A DNA stretch of 64,000 nucleotides, taken from the NCBI RefSeq assembly GCF_009498525.1, contig NZ_QSNT01000002.1, forward strand, positions 992,001 through 1,056,000, given 5' to 3'. A program made the translations under genes and the position numbers. The stretch is from Rhizobium sp. ICMP 5592 (lineage in GTDB: Bacteria; Pseudomonadota; Alphaproteobacteria; Rhizobiales; Rhizobiaceae). The notes under the pieces are model-generated. The model was not told where the DNA came from. It ran no database searches and saw only the letters and a list, made by a program, of their open reading frames with translations. Below are positions 56,544 to 64,000 of the stretch, piece by piece. Positions within the stretch are counted from its first letter, which is position 1; each line of letters opens with the position of its first letter.

Positions 56544-57593
56544 TCAGCCGCCCGTGACGCTCATATGGCGTGCGACCGCCGGCCTGTTGTGGGTGCGGTC
56601 GATGATGAAATCGTGGCCCTTCGGCTTGCGGGTGATGGCTTCGTCGATGGCGGCGTAGAGTAGGCCGTCGTCTTCGGTGGCCCGCAGGGCGGTTCGCAGG
56701 TCGGCGGCATCGTTCTGGCCGAGGCACATATAGAGCGTGCCGGTGCAGGTGAGGCGCACGCGGTTGCAGCTCTCGCAGAAATTATGGGTCATCGGCGTGA
56801 TGAAGCCGAGCCGGCCGCCGGTTTCCGCGACTTCGACATAGCGGGCCGGGCCGCCGGTCTTGTAGGGGATATCGGTCAGCGTGAATTGCTGTTCGAGGTC
56901 TGCACGCAGCTTGGAGAGCGGAAGATACCGGTCGGTGCGGTCTTCTTCGATCTCGCCCATCGGCATTGTCTCGATGACGGTCAAGTCCATGCCTCGACCA
57001 TGCGCGAAGCGCAGCATCTCGGGGATCTCGGCCTCGTTGAAGTCCTTGAGCGCCACCGCATTGAGCTTGATTTTCAAACCAGCCTTCTGCGCGGCGTCGA
57101 TGCCTTCCATCACCTTGGCGAAATCGCCCCAGCGAGTAATGGCGCGGAACTTATCCGGGTCGAGCGTATCGAGCGAGACGTTGATGCGGCGTACGCCGCA
57201 ATCGTAAAGCTCGTTGGCATGGCGGGCGAGTTGCGACCCGTTGGTGGTCAGCGTCAATTCCTCGAGCTCGCCGGTCTGGACGCGCTTGCCGAGTTCGCGC
57301 ACCAGAAACATGATGTTCTTGCGCACCAGCGGCTCGCCGCCAGTCAGCCTGATCTTGCGCACGCCCTTGGCGATGAAGGCGGAACAGAGCCGGTTCAGCT
57401 CCTCCAGCGTCAGCAGGTCCTTCTTCGGCAGGAAGGTCATGTTTTCCGCCATGCAATAGGTGCAGCGGAAGTCGCAGCGGTCGGTCACGGAAACGCGCAG
57501 ATAGGTGACGGCCCGACCGAAGGGGTCAACCATCGATGACGCATCCGCCACCAGGGGCGATCCGTTGCCTATCGTACCGACAATGCTGTTCAC
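56544..57593 (-). CDS. moaA: GTP 3',8-cyclase MoaA
   Basis: Radical SAM enzyme for the first step of molybdenum cofactor synthesis. 349 aa. N-terminal SAM cluster motif [10 protein letters not shown] (CxxxCxxC), GGEPLVRK, and the second cluster cysteines in [21 protein letters not shown] chose the GTG at 57593 because GGAGG lies just upstream and the length fits; an ATG 6 codons earlier is also in frame. The partner moaC is not in the window. Confidence 0.93.
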   Translation of the reverse strand: MNSIVGTIGNGSPLVADASSMVDPFGRAVTYLRVSVTDRCDFRCTYCMAENMTFLPKKDLLTLEELNRLCSAFIAKGVRKIRLTGGEPLVRKNIMFLVRELGKRVQTGELEELTLTTNGSQLARHANELYDCGVRRINVSLDTLDPDKFRAITRWGDFAKVMEGIDAAQKAGLKIKLNAVALKDFNEAEIPEMLRFAHGRGMDLTVIETMPMGEIEEDRTDRYLPLSKLRADLEQQFTLTDIPYKTGGPARYVEVAETGGRLGFITPMTHNFCESCNRVRLTCTGTLYMCLGQNDAADLRTALRATEDDGLLYAAIDEAITRKPKGHDFIIDRTHNRPAVARHMSVTGG

Positions 57594-57649
57594 GAAAACC
57601 TCCGTTACCATGTTAATGTGTGCATAGGCGATTGTTGCGTCAAGGGAAA

Positions 57650-57664
57650 TGCATTTCGAATGCA
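57650..57664. promoter_or_regulatory. Inverted repeat in moaA/DUF971 spacer
   Basis: TGCATTTCGAATGCA has perfect 6-bp arms with a TCG centre, between the divergent moaA and DUF971 genes. It could be an operator; no regulator is known. Confidence 0.3.
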
Positions 57665-57727
57665 CTTGCGTGTGAACAAGCGTCGGCCTACTTCTCCGAG
57701 CAGGCATTGAAACGCATGGGAAAATCG

Positions 57728-58102
57728 ATGGGCGACGTCTGGCCAACCGAATTGAGAGTATCGAAGGACCGTCATCATCTGATGGTGAGCTTCAACGACG
57801 GCGCAAGTTTCGATCTGTCGGCGGAAATGTTGCGCGTGCTGTCGCCATCGGCCGAGGTGCAGGGGCATGGGCCGGGGCAGAAGATCACCGTGCCTGGCAA
57901 GCGCAATGTCGGGATCATGTCGATGACACCGACCGGAAACTACGCCGTACGCATCGGCTTCGACGACATGCACGATACCGGGATTTTCACCTGGACCTAT
58001 CTTCGCGAACTCGGTGAGAAGGGTCCGGAGCTTTTCGCGGCCTATGAGACTGAATTGAACGAAAAGGGCTTGAGCCGCGATGCGGCTGGCAAGTCTCGCT
58101 AG
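57728..58102 (+). CDS. DUF971 family protein
   Basis: 124 aa, the gamma-butyrobetaine hydroxylase N-like domain: [59 protein letters not shown]. Such short proteins are found next to moa genes or iron-sulfur genes. The start MGDVWPTEL has a GGGA upstream; ATG at 57716 and an earlier one are also open. Confidence 0.85.
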   Translation: MGDVWPTELRVSKDRHHLMVSFNDGASFDLSAEMLRVLSPSAEVQGHGPGQKITVPGKRNVGIMSMTPTGNYAVRIGFDDMHDTGIFTWTYLRELGEKGPELFAAYETELNEKGLSRDAAGKSR

Positions 58103-58133
58103 AATAGGCTTTTTTTGAAAAACGGGGGTAGGC

Positions 58134-59333
58134 ATGGTCGGTCGGGGTAGGGAAAGCTGGCTGCGCGCCAAGGGCGGCAAGAGCGAAAGCAAGGTCTCTT
58201 TCATCGAACTGTTTTTCGATCTCGTCTTCGTCTTTTCGATTTCCCAGCTATCCCATGCCTTGGCCGGCCATTTCACGCCGCTTGGCGCTCTTGAGGCCAT
58301 CATGCTGGTCTTCGCGGTCTGGTGGGTATGGGTATTCACAGCCTGGGTGACGAACTGGCTTGATCCCGAGCGCATGCCGGTTCGCATCATGCTACTGGTG
58401 TTGATGTTTGCCGGTCTCGTGCTCTCGGCCTCGATCCCGGAGGCCTTTGGCGAAAAGGCGATCTTCTTTGCGGGCGCTTATGTCTTCATGCAGGTGGGCC
58501 GCTCGCTGTTTGCCGCCTATGCCCTGAGGGGTGTCAATCCCGGCAATTATCGTAATTTCCTGCGCATCTCGAGCTGGCTGATCCTGTCCGGCATCTTCTG
58601 GATTGTCGGAGCGATCCTCGGAGGCGAGGCGCAGGTGGTGCTATGGCTCGTGGCGCTGGTGATCGAATATGCGTCTCCCGCGTTGGGCTTCCGCGTGCCT
58701 GGTCTCGGCAAATCGACCATCGAGGATTGGGATGTCTCCGGCGCGCATCTCGCCGAGCGCTGCGCGCTGTTCATCATCATCTGCCTCGGCGAGGCCGTGT
58801 TGCTGGCGGGCAGAACTTTTGCGGAGGAGCCGCTTTCCCTGTTGATGATCGCCGTGTTCGTCATTGCCTTCGTCGGAACCGTGGTCATGTGGTGGATCTA
58901 TTTCCAGTTCGGCCATGAACGTGCCGCCCATCGCATCGAGCATGACGACGCGCCTGGCAGCCTGGCGCGGCAGGCCTTCACCTATGCTCATATTCTCATT
59001 CTTGCCGGCATCATCCTGAGCGTCGTCGGCGACGAGTTCCTGTTCTCGCATGCCCGCGATCAGGCCGATCTGCATATCGCCGCCGCCATTCTCGGTGGCC
59101 CGGCGGTGTTCCTCATCGGCAATCTCTGGTTCAAGGGAGCGACGACCGGCCGGCCGCCGCTATCGCATCTCGCCGGGCTTACCGGATTGGCGCTGCTGCT
59201 TCTGACCTTGCCGATGGTCGTGGTCTATCAGCTCGGCGTTCTTGCGACGGCCGTGCTGATTGTCGTGGCGATCTGGGAGTATGCTTCGCTGTCGCGTGCC
59301 GTACCGCTCGCCCGGCCGCCCGGCAATCACTAG
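58134..59333 (+). CDS. Low temperature requirement protein A (LtrA) family membrane protein
   Basis: 399 aa, about eleven predicted helices. KVSFIELFFDLVFVFSISQLSH is the LtrA start, AVWWVWVFTAWVTNWLDPER and HLAERCALFIIICLGEAVL follow. LtrA was first linked to cold growth in Listeria; the biochemical role is unknown. The stop codon lies in a repeat (next entry). Confidence 0.87.
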   Translation: MVGRGRESWLRAKGGKSESKVSFIELFFDLVFVFSISQLSHALAGHFTPLGALEAIMLVFAVWWVWVFTAWVTNWLDPERMPVRIMLLVLMFAGLVLSASIPEAFGEKAIFFAGAYVFMQVGRSLFAAYALRGVNPGNYRNFLRISSWLILSGIFWIVGAILGGEAQVVLWLVALVIEYASPALGFRVPGLGKSTIEDWDVSGAHLAERCALFIIICLGEAVLLAGRTFAEEPLSLLMIAVFVIAFVGTVVMWWIYFQFGHERAAHRIEHDDAPGSLARQAFTYAHILILAGIILSVVGDEFLFSHARDQADLHIAAAILGGPAVFLIGNLWFKGATTGRPPLSHLAGLTGLALLLLTLPMVVVYQLGVLATAVLIVVAIWEYASLSRAVPLARPPGNH

Positions 59334-59435
59334 AGCAATTCCAGGAAAAGTGTGTAGCGGTTTTCCGTCCGGAATTGTGTAAGAACAAAAGGATAGAGCG
59401 TCTTCGTGATTCGAAGAAACGCGGAAATGCTCTAG
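59330..59435. repeat. Rhizobial interspersed palindrome of about 106 bp
   Basis: CTAGAGCAATTCC (59330) and GGAAATGCTCTAG (59423) are inverted with one mismatch. Inner GGAAAA/TTTTCC form a second stem. The type CTAGAGCAATTCC...GGTTTTCCGTCCGG is widespread between rhizobial genes. Here the ends hold the stop codons of both flanking genes. Confidence 0.7.
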
Positions 59436-59917
59436 TCGCCGACAGCTTCCAGAGGCTCTCGCTCGTCCTGCAGCAGCAGGCCGATAATGCGTTCCATATG
59501 CTTTGTCATCAGTTCGCATTCCTCGACGGGCGCGTCCGACAGCATGCGGCTTATGAGATCGTTTTGGATGATGATGGCCTCTTCCGTCACCCGCCGGCCT
59601 TCCTCGGTGAGATAAAGCCGCAGGACACGCTTGTCGTTTTTGTCGCCGCGCCGCTCAATCAGGCCGCGCTTTTCCATTTGTGGCAGCAGCATGCTCATGT
59701 TCGAGCGCCCGACCAGCAGCTTGCGCGCCAGTTCCTGCTGCGAAATGCCCTCGAAACGGAAGAGATTGATGAGGATATCGAGATGCGGCGTCTTGATGTT
59801 GAGATGACCGAGCGCCCGGCTGAGCGACTGCTGCATCAGCTGGCAGGCGCGGGCAACGGCAATCCAGCTATGAAAACGCGGATGATCCCAAGGGAGGGAT
59901 TGATTTTTGTTCATCAT
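59432..59917 (-). CDS. MarR-family transcriptional regulator
   Basis: 161 aa winged helix: LDILINLFRFEGISQQELAR, LLVGRSNMSMLLPQMEKRGL as recognition helix, and RRGDKNDKRVLRLYLTEEG wing. Divergent from the alpha/beta hydrolase gene, with a clear inverted repeat in between, so it likely represses both. Confidence 0.92.
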   Translation of the reverse strand: MMNKNQSLPWDHPRFHSWIAVARACQLMQQSLSRALGHLNIKTPHLDILINLFRFEGISQQELARKLLVGRSNMSMLLPQMEKRGLIERRGDKNDKRVLRLYLTEEGRRVTEEAIIIQNDLISRMLSDAPVEECELMTKHMERIIGLLLQDEREPLEAVGD

Positions 59918-59927
59918 TGTACTTTAT

Positions 59928-59943
59928 TGTTCATAGTTGAACA
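59928..59943. promoter_or_regulatory. Candidate MarR operator
   Basis: TGTTCATAGTTGAACA is a perfect 6-bp inverted repeat with a 4-bp spacer, in the 44-bp gap between the divergent MarR and hydrolase starts. Confidence 0.55.
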
Positions 59944-59961
59944 TATTTCGAGATTCCCACT

Positions 59962-60936
59962 ATGCCATCCTTTGCGCTCAAGGTCACTCGGCTGGGATTA
60001 TCCAGCCTCAGTCGTGTTTCGCCAAGGCTTGCCGGGCAGGCCGCCTTCAAGCTCTTCTGCCTGGCGCCGTCGCGTCTGCCCCAGGGCGCCAAGGCCAAGG
60101 CTGCTCATGCCGAGGGCAGGGCACGGCTTGCTTCCGCCGAGGCGATCATGCTGTCCTTTCCCGGCGGACGGGCAATGGCCTATCGTTTCAATGGCGGCGC
60201 CAAGGGCCGGCGTGAGCGATACCTGGTCGTTCATGGGTGGGGTTCCAGCAGCGAATACATGTCGGAACTGGCTGCTTTCCTCGCCGATACCGGCGCCGAG
60301 GTGATCGCGCTCGATCTGCCGGGCCATGGACATTCGCCGGGCCGGTTCCTCAATTTGCGCCTTGCCGTTTCCGCCATCGCCGCGGCGGCGGAGCGGTTTG
60401 GCGCATTCGACGCGACTATCGGCCATTCCTTCGGTGGCGCCTCCATTGCGCTGGCGGCAGCAGGTTTCCTACCTGATATCGAGCCGGTTCTGCCGGAGCG
60501 GCTGGTGCTGATCGGCGCGCCGAGCGCGATGGGTTGGCTGTTCACCGATTTTGGCGGGTTGATGAAGCTCAACCCGAAGACCCAGACGGCGCTTGAGGCG
60601 GAGGTCGGCCGTGTCACCGGCAGGTCGCTCGAGGATTACGACACCGGTCGTGGAGCGCGTGATCTCGGCAGGCCGATGCTGGTTGTCCATGCCGAGGACG
60701 ACAAGGAGGTGAGTGCCGACCATGCTCGTGCCTATGAGAGGGCGGGCGGCGATGTTCGCATGCTCTGGGCGAATGGTTTTGGCCACCGCCGCATCGTCAG
60801 CGCCGCTCCGGTGCTGGAGGCGATCGGCGAATTCCTGGCGGAAGGGCAAACTGCAAACGAGGACGAAAATGCGCTCGAAACCGACGGTGAAACGGTGATA
60901 TCGTTTTCCCGGACTCGAGCGCGGCGCGTGTCATAG
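59962..60936 (+). CDS. Alpha/beta hydrolase
   Basis: 324 aa. Oxyanion loop VVHGWGSSSEYM, nucleophile elbow GHSFGGASI (Ser), Asp in LVVHAEDDKEV and His in NGFGHRRIV form the triad. The N-terminal 60 residues are basic and unlike the core. Substrate unknown, likely under MarR control. Confidence 0.9.
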   Translation: MPSFALKVTRLGLSSLSRVSPRLAGQAAFKLFCLAPSRLPQGAKAKAAHAEGRARLASAEAIMLSFPGGRAMAYRFNGGAKGRRERYLVVHGWGSSSEYMSELAAFLADTGAEVIALDLPGHGHSPGRFLNLRLAVSAIAAAAERFGAFDATIGHSFGGASIALAAAGFLPDIEPVLPERLVLIGAPSAMGWLFTDFGGLMKLNPKTQTALEAEVGRVTGRSLEDYDTGRGARDLGRPMLVVHAEDDKEVSADHARAYERAGGDVRMLWANGFGHRRIVSAAPVLEAIGEFLAEGQTANEDENALETDGETVISFSRTRARRVS

Positions 60937-60993
60937 CCACGTCATGCCTTGCGCCTAACCCACCGGATCCGGTTCGAAAAGACGCGAGGCAAC

Positions 60994-61602
60994 ATGAAGA
61001 TCATTACTTCCGTTGAAGAATTGAATGAACTCTATGGCGGCGCCGGCGAGGCCGCGACCGCCAAGGTGACGAATGCGCTGACGCCGCTTTACCGCTTGAT
61101 GATAGAGGCGTCTCCGTTCATGGCGCTGGCAACGGTTGGTCCCGAAGGGCTGGATTGCTCGCCGCGCGGCGATCTCGGCGGCATCGTGCGTGTAGAGGAT
61201 GACAAGACGCTGCTGCTTCCCGACTGGCGCGGCAACAATCGCGTCGATTCGCTTGCCAATATCGTCCGCGATCCCCGTATCGCGCTGATGTTCCTGATCC
61301 CGGGCTCGAACACGACGATGCGGCTCAATGGCCGCGCGGTTGTTTCCATCGAAGAAAGTCTGCTAGCAAGCTTCGAGATGGACGGCAAGCATCCGCGCAG
61401 CGTCGTGGTGATCACTATCGACGAGGTCTATTTCCAGTGCGCGCGGGCGGTGATGCGTGCGGAGCTCTGGAATACCGAGAGGTTCATCGACCCTGCGAAC
61501 CTGCCGACGCCCGGCATGCTGCTGAAGGCGGCGAAAGGCGATTTCGACCAGGAAACCTATGACCGCGAATGGCCGGTGCGCGCCGCCAAGAGCATGTGGT
61601 AA
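60994..61602 (+). CDS. Pyridoxamine 5'-phosphate oxidase-like flavin protein
   Basis: 202 aa split-barrel FMN-binding fold (MSMEG-1-like): EASPFMALATVGPEGLDCSP, GNNRVDSLANIVRDPRIALM, IPGSNTTMRLNGRAVV. Probably binds FMN or F420 and is not PdxH. The ATG at MKIITSVEEL has GAGG upstream; an earlier in-frame ATG is less likely. Confidence 0.87.
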   Translation: MKIITSVEELNELYGGAGEAATAKVTNALTPLYRLMIEASPFMALATVGPEGLDCSPRGDLGGIVRVEDDKTLLLPDWRGNNRVDSLANIVRDPRIALMFLIPGSNTTMRLNGRAVVSIEESLLASFEMDGKHPRSVVVITIDEVYFQCARAVMRAELWNTERFIDPANLPTPGMLLKAAKGDFDQETYDREWPVRAAKSMW

Positions 61603-61656
61603 TGAAAGCCGCTGGCGCCTCCAGAAGTAGGGTGCCGACGGCCGTTGGCTTTGATT

Positions 61657-62724
61657 TTATGTCTTGTAGATAAGCCAACTTTTCGAGAAGTCTTTCTGCA
61701 TGCCGTTCTGGTAGGCGTAACTGCAGTTGCGGCCGGCATTCTTGGCGGAATAGAGCGCGATATCCGCCTTGCCATAGAGTTCGCCGGGATCTGTGGCATC
61801 GGAGGCCATGCAGACACCCAGCGAGATGGTGATCGGGCCATAATTCACTCTGGTGCGTGAATTCTTGAACGGGGTCGCCTCCAGTGCTCGCCGGATGCGC
61901 TCGCAGGTCGCCAGCGCGTCATCCGGCGTATAGCCTTCGAGGATCAGCGCAAACTCCTCGCCGCCGGTACGCGCGACGAAGGCCTCTCGGCGGACGTTGG
62001 CGCGAATGACGGAGGCGACGGTCGCCAGGATCTTGTCACCGACAGGATGACCGTAGTTGTCGTTGATTTTCTTGAAATGATCGATGTCCGCCAGCACCAG
62101 CGCCGTCACGGGACGGGCCATCTGGTTGTCGAAAACGGTTGCCAGGCGATCGTCGAAGGCGCGACGATTGGAGAGCCGTGTCAGTGCATCGGTGTTGGCG
62201 ATGCGCTTGTATTCATCCAGCTCCTTGCGGACCTGGTCCATTTCCTGGCTGCGCTGGTTGACGTTCTCGACGGTCCGCTCACCATGCGCCATGGTGTCGC
62301 CGGTCGCTTCGGTCAGAATGTCGATGGCGCCGCGCAGCAGGTCGACACTATTGTGATTCTTGGACATGATGCGCTGGCAGGTTTCGCCAAGCAGCCGGTT
62401 GTAGCTTTCCAGAGAGGTCTGCTCTTGCTGAAGTGCTCGCAACACGCCATCCAATTCGGTAATGATGCGGGTATGAGCCTCATCGAAAATGCGGCTGGAA
62501 TGGCGTGCGGAATGCCGCGTGCTGATCGCGTCCAGCTCTTCTTGCGCGGCGTTGCTGCCGAGGGCGGCGAGTTCGCGTGTGAGGACCGGATTGGAGCCGA
62601 TATAGGCTTCATAGAACAGTTCGTAATTCCGCGGGATGGGTGCGACACCCATGGACCGCATGGCATAGGTAATCTGTCCTGCCACGTCGGGAACTTGCGC
62701 CTTGGGCGCAATCACCGTATTCAT
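61657..62724 (-). CDS. GGDEF diguanylate cyclase
   Basis: 355 aa, soluble. An N-terminal helical region (residues 1-180, with the AGQITYAMRSMGVAPIPRNY start found in several rhizobial GGDEF proteins) precedes the GGDEF domain. GGEEF is at 254-258 and NTDALTRLSNRRAFDDRL starts the domain. The usual I-site RxxD five residues before reads RREA, so product inhibition is probably lost. GGAG precedes the chosen ATG. Confidence 0.9.
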   Translation of the reverse strand: MNTVIAPKAQVPDVAGQITYAMRSMGVAPIPRNYELFYEAYIGSNPVLTRELAALGSNAAQEELDAISTRHSARHSSRIFDEAHTRIITELDGVLRALQQEQTSLESYNRLLGETCQRIMSKNHNSVDLLRGAIDILTEATGDTMAHGERTVENVNQRSQEMDQVRKELDEYKRIANTDALTRLSNRRAFDDRLATVFDNQMARPVTALVLADIDHFKKINDNYGHPVGDKILATVASVIRANVRREAFVARTGGEEFALILEGYTPDDALATCERIRRALEATPFKNSRTRVNYGPITISLGVCMASDATDPGELYGKADIALYSAKNAGRNCSYAYQNGMQKDFSKSWLIYKT

Positions 62725-62870
62725 CGGCGAACTCCATAATATCAATTCATGAAAGCACTAACTTTACTTAGCCTAAGAATCTTTGAAAAGAAATAAGGCA
62801 ATTAATATCAAATTTTATCTGCAATCTAAGATTCAGAATTAATTGCTTTCATATATAGATATACTTAGCA

Positions 62871-62894
62871 GGAAGGCGCCAAATGGCGCCTTCC
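62871..62894. terminator. Hairpin downstream of the fumarase gene
   Basis: GGAAGGCGCC / GGCGCCTTCC form a perfect 10-bp stem with a 4-nt loop, 26 bp beyond the fumarase stop. A U-tract is weak on the minus strand. Confidence 0.6.
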
Positions 62895-62919
62895 TTCTCT
62901 CTATTCCGGTAAAAATGGG

Positions 62920-64000
62920 TCAGCCCAGATTGAGCTCCTGGAAGAAATCATTGCCCTTATCGTCGATGACGATGAAGGCGGGGAAGTCTTCCACTTCGAT
63001 TTTCCAGACCGCTTCCATGCCGAGTTCCGGATATTCCAGCACCTCGACCTTTTTGATGCAGTCCTGGGCAAGACGCGCGGCCGGACCGCCGATAGAGCCG
63101 AGATAGAAGCCCTTATGGGTGTTGCAGGCCTCGCGCACGGCGCGCGAGCGGTTGCCCTTGGCGAGCATCACCATCGAGCCGCCGAAGGACTGGAACTGGT
63201 CGACGTAGCTGTCCATGCGCCCGGCCGTCGTCGGGCCGAAGGAGCCGGAGGCGTAACCCGCCGGTGTCTTGGCCGGCCCTGCGTAGTAAACCGGGTGGTT
63301 CTTCAGATATTCGGGCATGCCTTCGCCCTTTTCCAGGCGCTCGCGGATTTTCGCATGCGCCAGGTCACGGGCGACGATGATGGTGCCGGTCAGCGACAGC
63401 CGGGTTTTGACCGGATGGCGTGACAGTTCCGCCAGGATATCGGCCATCGGCCGGTTGAGGTCGATTCGGACCATCGATTCGGACAGCTTCGCCTCATCGA
63501 TTTCGGGCATGTATTTCGACGGATCGGTTTCGAGCTGTTCGATGAAGATGCCGTCGCGGGTGATCTTGCCCTTGGCCTGGCGGTCGGCGGAACAGGAGAC
63601 ACCGAGACCGATCGGCAGCGACGCGCCGTGGCGGGGCAGGCGGATGACGCGAACGTCATGACAGAAATACTTGCCACCGAACTGCGCGCCGACGCCGAGG
63701 CTCTGCGTCAGCTTGTGGATTTCCTTTTCCATTTCGATATCCCGGAAGGCATGCCCGCTTTCGGAGCCCTCCGTGGGCAGACAGTCAAGGTATCGCGTCG
63801 AGGCGAGTTTGACCGTCTTGAGGGTCATCTCGGCCGAGGTGCCGCCAATGACGATCGCCAGATGGTAGGGGGGACAGGCCGCTGTGCCGAGCGTCAGGAT
63901 TTTCTCTTTCAGGAAATCCAGCATGCGGTCATGGGTGAGCAGCGACGGCGTGCCCTGATAGAGGAAGGTCTTGTTGGCAGAACCGCCGCCCTTGGCAACG
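62920..64000 (-). CDS. fumA: Class I fumarate hydratase, 5' part outside the window
   Basis: Interconverts fumarate and malate in the TCA cycle with a [4Fe-4S] cluster. The visible 359 or so residues correspond to the C-terminal two thirds of the typical 540-residue enzyme. [14 protein letters not shown] near the edge, [20 protein letters not shown] and [16 protein letters not shown] with the conserved Cys are diagnostic, and [19 protein letters not shown] marks the swivelling domain. Upstream residues continue off the right edge. Confidence 0.93.
   Translation of the reverse strand, partial: VAKGGGSANKTFLYQGTPSLLTHDRMLDFLKEKILTLGTAACPPYHLAIVIGGTSAEMTLKTVKLASTRYLDCLPTEGSESGHAFRDIEMEKEIHKLTQSLGVGAQFGGKYFCHDVRVIRLPRHGASLPIGLGVSCSADRQAKGKITRDGIFIEQLETDPSKYMPEIDEAKLSESMVRIDLNRPMADILAELSRHPVKTRLSLTGTIIVARDLAHAKIRERLEKGEGMPEYLKNHPVYYAGPAKTPAGYASGSFGPTTAGRMDSYVDQFQSFGGSMVMLAKGNRSRAVREACNTHKGFYLGSIGGPAARLAQDCIKKVEVLEYPELGMEAVWKIEVEDFPAFIVIDDKGNDFFQELNLG

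Overview
This is a chromosomal window of a member of the Rhizobiaceae, most likely Rhizobium sensu lato. The call rests on high GC content, rhizobial gene families (Usg, the cobS-DUF1289-retropepsin cluster, UvrB with long terminal extensions, extensin-like lipoprotein, Zur-controlled znuA/znuCB) and typical rhizobial interspersed palindromes. It is mostly ordinary housekeeping and transport DNA. There are no tRNA or rRNA genes, no transposase and no CRISPR array that I can see.

Layout. 1-3.75 kb: a zinc-homeostasis cluster, with a COG0523 GTPase, znuA, and divergent znuC-znuB-zur. Each transcription unit has a Zur-type palindrome. 3.8-6.8 kb: gamma carbonic anhydrase, FAH-family hydrolase, dusA, a 252-bp nested inverted-repeat element and a cold shock gene. 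7.1-9.4 kb: an AT-rich, apparently acquired patch carrying a stand-alone OLD-family ATPase/Toprim nuclease and a vestigial copy of the UvrB C-terminal tail. 9.4-18 kb: a class III cyclase, an SRPBCC protein, uvrB, an MFS carrier, a DUF486 protein and a PhyH-like dioxygenase. 17.7-20.8 kb: three consecutive Sel1-repeat secreted proteins. 20.9-35.8 kb: thioesterase, extensin-like lipoprotein, an ABC-2 exporter, a divergent FolC-like ligase, the divergent cobS/cobT pair, dgkA, a membrane histidine kinase, a SNase-UDG pair and an Lrp regulator.

35.8-46.5 kb: a beta-hydroxyacid dehydrogenase, the ssuA-ssuD-ssuC-ssuB alkanesulfonate sulfur-scavenging operon, a GST-ArsR-SRPBCC operon with two matching operators, a TPR-methyltransferase, usg, and an amino-acid ABC uptake system without its ATPase gene. 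46.9-64 kb: a giant Pro/Gln-rich OmpA-domain protein, mobA-mobB, a DMT exporter, a chemoreceptor, a YafY/VOC divergent pair, an MBL hydrolase, moaA, a DUF971 protein, LtrA, a MarR/hydrolase divergent pair, a diguanylate cyclase and a truncated class I fumarase at the right edge.

Functional links. Zinc uptake is autoregulated because zur lies in its own target operon. mobA, mobB and moaA are the molybdenum-cofactor genes, but they are split by about 5 kb. The best candidates for something undescribed are: the OLD nuclease patch with its displaced uvrB tail; an orphan minus-strand terminator that probably ends a small RNA (about 23.8-23.9 kb); mutually exclusive hairpins between ssuA and ssuD; and the Sel1 gene cluster. 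All functional names rest on reading motifs by eye; no database search was possible.
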